Source: an uncultured Hyphomicrobiales bacterium (GTDB lineage Bacteria; Pseudomonadota; Alphaproteobacteria; Rhizobiales; Xanthobacteraceae). Taken from it: DNA of 51,471 bases. The stretch's first letter is position 1; each line of letters starts with the position of its first letter. Under the pieces are notes generated by a model that saw only the letters and a list, made by a program, of their open reading frames with translations, ran no database searches and was not told the origin of the DNA. The stretch is taken from NCBI GenBank assembly GCA_903929045.1, contig CAIYTE010000032.1, positions 1 to 51,471 of the forward strand, in the 5' to 3' direction. A program made the position numbers and the translations under genes. Shown one piece after another: positions 50,166-51,471 of the stretch.

Positions 50166-50187
50166 ACCGGCGGCGATGGCGCCGCCG
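50166..50187 (+). promoter_or_regulatory. Hairpin in the rpsO-pnp gap
   Basis: A perfect 8-bp GC stem CCGGCGGC/GCCGCCGG (50166-50173 and 50180-50187) with a 6-base loop. A second hairpin TTTCGG/CCGAAA (50325-50330 and 50337-50342) lies 20 bases before the pnp ATG. Either could be a processing or control site for pnp. Confidence 0.45.
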
Positions 50188-50362
50188 GCGACAGGCAAGA
50201 GCCGGCACAGACCGCATCTTGCCTAAGGTAAAACTCAGGAACGCCATGGCAGGATCGCCGGACGCTGCTCGCTCACCGCTTCACCAGCGGACGCGTGCCA
50301 GCTTCTCGCCGTCTTGCTCATGGCTTTCGGGTTTTGCCGAAAAACCATGAGAGAAAAATACT

Positions 50363-51471
50363 ATGTTCGATATGCATCGAGTTGAACTCGATTGGGGCGG
50401 GCGCAAGCTCGTTCTCGAGACCGGCCGCATCGCGCGGCAAGCCGACGGCGCCGTGCTCGCCACCTATGGCGAAACCACCGTGCTCGCCACCGCCGTCGCG
50501 GCGAAGTCGCCGCGTGAAGGCGTCGACTTCCTGCCGCTGACCGTCGACTACCAGGAAAAATATTACGCCGCGGGCCGTATCCCGGGCGGCTACTTCAAGC
50601 GTGAAGGCCGGCCGACCGAAAAGGAAACATTGGTTTCCCGCCTGATCGACCGTCCGATCCGTCCGCTCTTCGCCGACGGCTGGCGCTGCGAAACGCAGGT
50701 CATTGCCACGACGATGTCGCATGACCTCGAAAACGATCCGGACATTCTCGCACTGGTCGCTTCGTCGGCCGCGCTGACCTTGTCGGGCGCGCCCTTCATG
50801 GGCCCGATCGGCGCCGCGCGCGTCGGCTTCATCAACGGCGAATACGTTCTCAACCCGACCGTCGACGAGATGGGCGAAAGCCAGCTCGATCTCGTCGTCG
50901 CCGGCACCACCGACGCCGTGCTGATGGTGGAATCGGAAGCCAAGGAGCTCTCCGAGGAAGTCATGCTCGGCGCCGTGATGTTCGGTCACCGCCACTTCCA
51001 GCCGGTCATCGAAGCCATCATCAAGCTCGCGGAAAAGGCGGCGAAGGAGCCGCGCGAACTGACGACGGTCGACAACACCGAGCTCGAGAAGGAAATTCTC
51101 GCGGTCGCCGAGAAGGACCTGCGCGCCGCCTACGTCATCCCGGCCAAGAAAGAGCGTCAGGACGCCGTTGCCGCCGTGAAGAAGGCCGTCATGGCCAAGT
51201 TCTTCCCGGAAGGTGCCGAACCGAAGTACGACAAGCTGCGCGTTGCCGGCGTGTTCAAGGAACTCGAAGGCAAGATCGTTCGCTGGAACGTGCTCGACAC
51301 CAAGAAGCGCATCGACGGCCGCGATCTCAGCACCGTGCGCCCGATCGTGTGCGAAGTCGGCGTGTTGCCGCGCACCCACGGCTCGGCGCTGTTCACCCGC
51401 GGTGAAACGCAGGGCCTCGTCGTTGCCACGCTCGGCACCGCCGAAGACGAACAGTGGATCGACGCGCTGCA
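50363..51471 (+). CDS. pnp: Polyribonucleotide nucleotidyltransferase (PNPase), 3-prime end cut by window
   Basis: About 370 residues of the N-terminus are present; the full protein is usually near 700. It starts [20 protein letters not shown] and has the first RNase PH domain with [21 protein letters not shown] and [20 protein letters not shown], the connecting helical domain, and the start of the second RNase PH domain ([20 protein letters not shown]). It degrades RNA phosphorolytically with RNase E in the degradosome. The ribosome binding site AGAGAAA is weak. Confidence 0.97.
   Translation, partial: MFDMHRVELDWGGRKLVLETGRIARQADGAVLATYGETTVLATAVAAKSPREGVDFLPLTVDYQEKYYAAGRIPGGYFKREGRPTEKETLVSRLIDRPIRPLFADGWRCETQVIATTMSHDLENDPDILALVASSAALTLSGAPFMGPIGAARVGFINGEYVLNPTVDEMGESQLDLVVAGTTDAVLMVESEAKELSEEVMLGAVMFGHRHFQPVIEAIIKLAEKAAKEPRELTTVDNTELEKEILAVAEKDLRAAYVIPAKKERQDAVAAVKKAVMAKFFPEGAEPKYDKLRVAGVFKELEGKIVRWNVLDTKKRIDGRDLSTVRPIVCEVGVLPRTHGSALFTRGETQGLVVATLGTAEDEQWIDAL

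Overview
The window is a GC-rich (roughly 64% by eye), densely coded alphaproteobacterial chromosome segment. Gene order (rpsT-dnaA-dnaN-recF-gyrB; tsaB-rimI-fur-acyltransferase-miaB-phoH-ybeY-corC-lnt-XRE-metK-trmB; rimP-nusA-ylxR-infB-rbfA-truB-rpsO-pnp), a DUF2336 protein and GTCAT...ATGAC palindromic intergenic repeats point to Hyphomicrobiales (Rhizobiales), most like the Bradyrhizobiaceae/Xanthobacteraceae. The family assignment is inference; no 16S or tRNA gene is present to anchor it.

Layout. 1-6.7 kb holds accessory metabolism and envelope genes: an S1C-fold protein without a catalytic triad, a luciferase-like flavin monooxygenase, a secreted NHL beta-propeller, a dienelactone hydrolase, a Wza-type lipoprotein, msrA and a small membrane protein. 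6.9-10.1 kb is a probable operon of maeB and a DapA-superfamily aldolase. 10.1-20.5 kb is the replication-initiation neighbourhood: rpsT with its own promoter, a 1.15-kb gene-poor gap, dnaA, dnaN, recF, a small conserved-looking ORF, a convergent CLC protein, then gyrB and an Rsm22-type protein. 20.5-27.7 kb is mostly minus-strand accessory genes: a Bcr/CflA-type MFS gene interrupted by an in-frame TGA, DUF1328, an alpha/beta hydrolase, a small GIY-YIG-like protein, a UlaG-like metallo-beta-lactamase protein, an uncharacterised membrane protein and a PfkB kinase. 27.8-41.4 kb is plus-strand housekeeping: trpS, a universal stress protein, a NifU-type scaffold, t6A and ribosomal-protein modification, Fur, phospholipid acylation, miaB to lnt in a tightly overlapping operon, an XRE regulator, metK and trmB. 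41.4-51.5 kb holds DUF2336 on the minus strand, then the nusA-infB translation/transcription operon running into pnp, which is cut by the window edge.

The strongest non-coding signals are a compact rimP leader in which a textbook intrinsic terminator ends 9 bases before the start codon, a hairpin with a U-rich tail placed directly after a near-consensus rpsT promoter, two large palindromes between dnaA and dnaN, and at least five palindromic repeat elements, two of which are close copies.

I did not find a defence island, CRISPR array, prophage, IS element or secondary-metabolite cluster. Nothing here can honestly be called a new multi-gene system. The best leads for undescribed biology are the rimP and rpsT leaders and the rpsT-dnaA gap.
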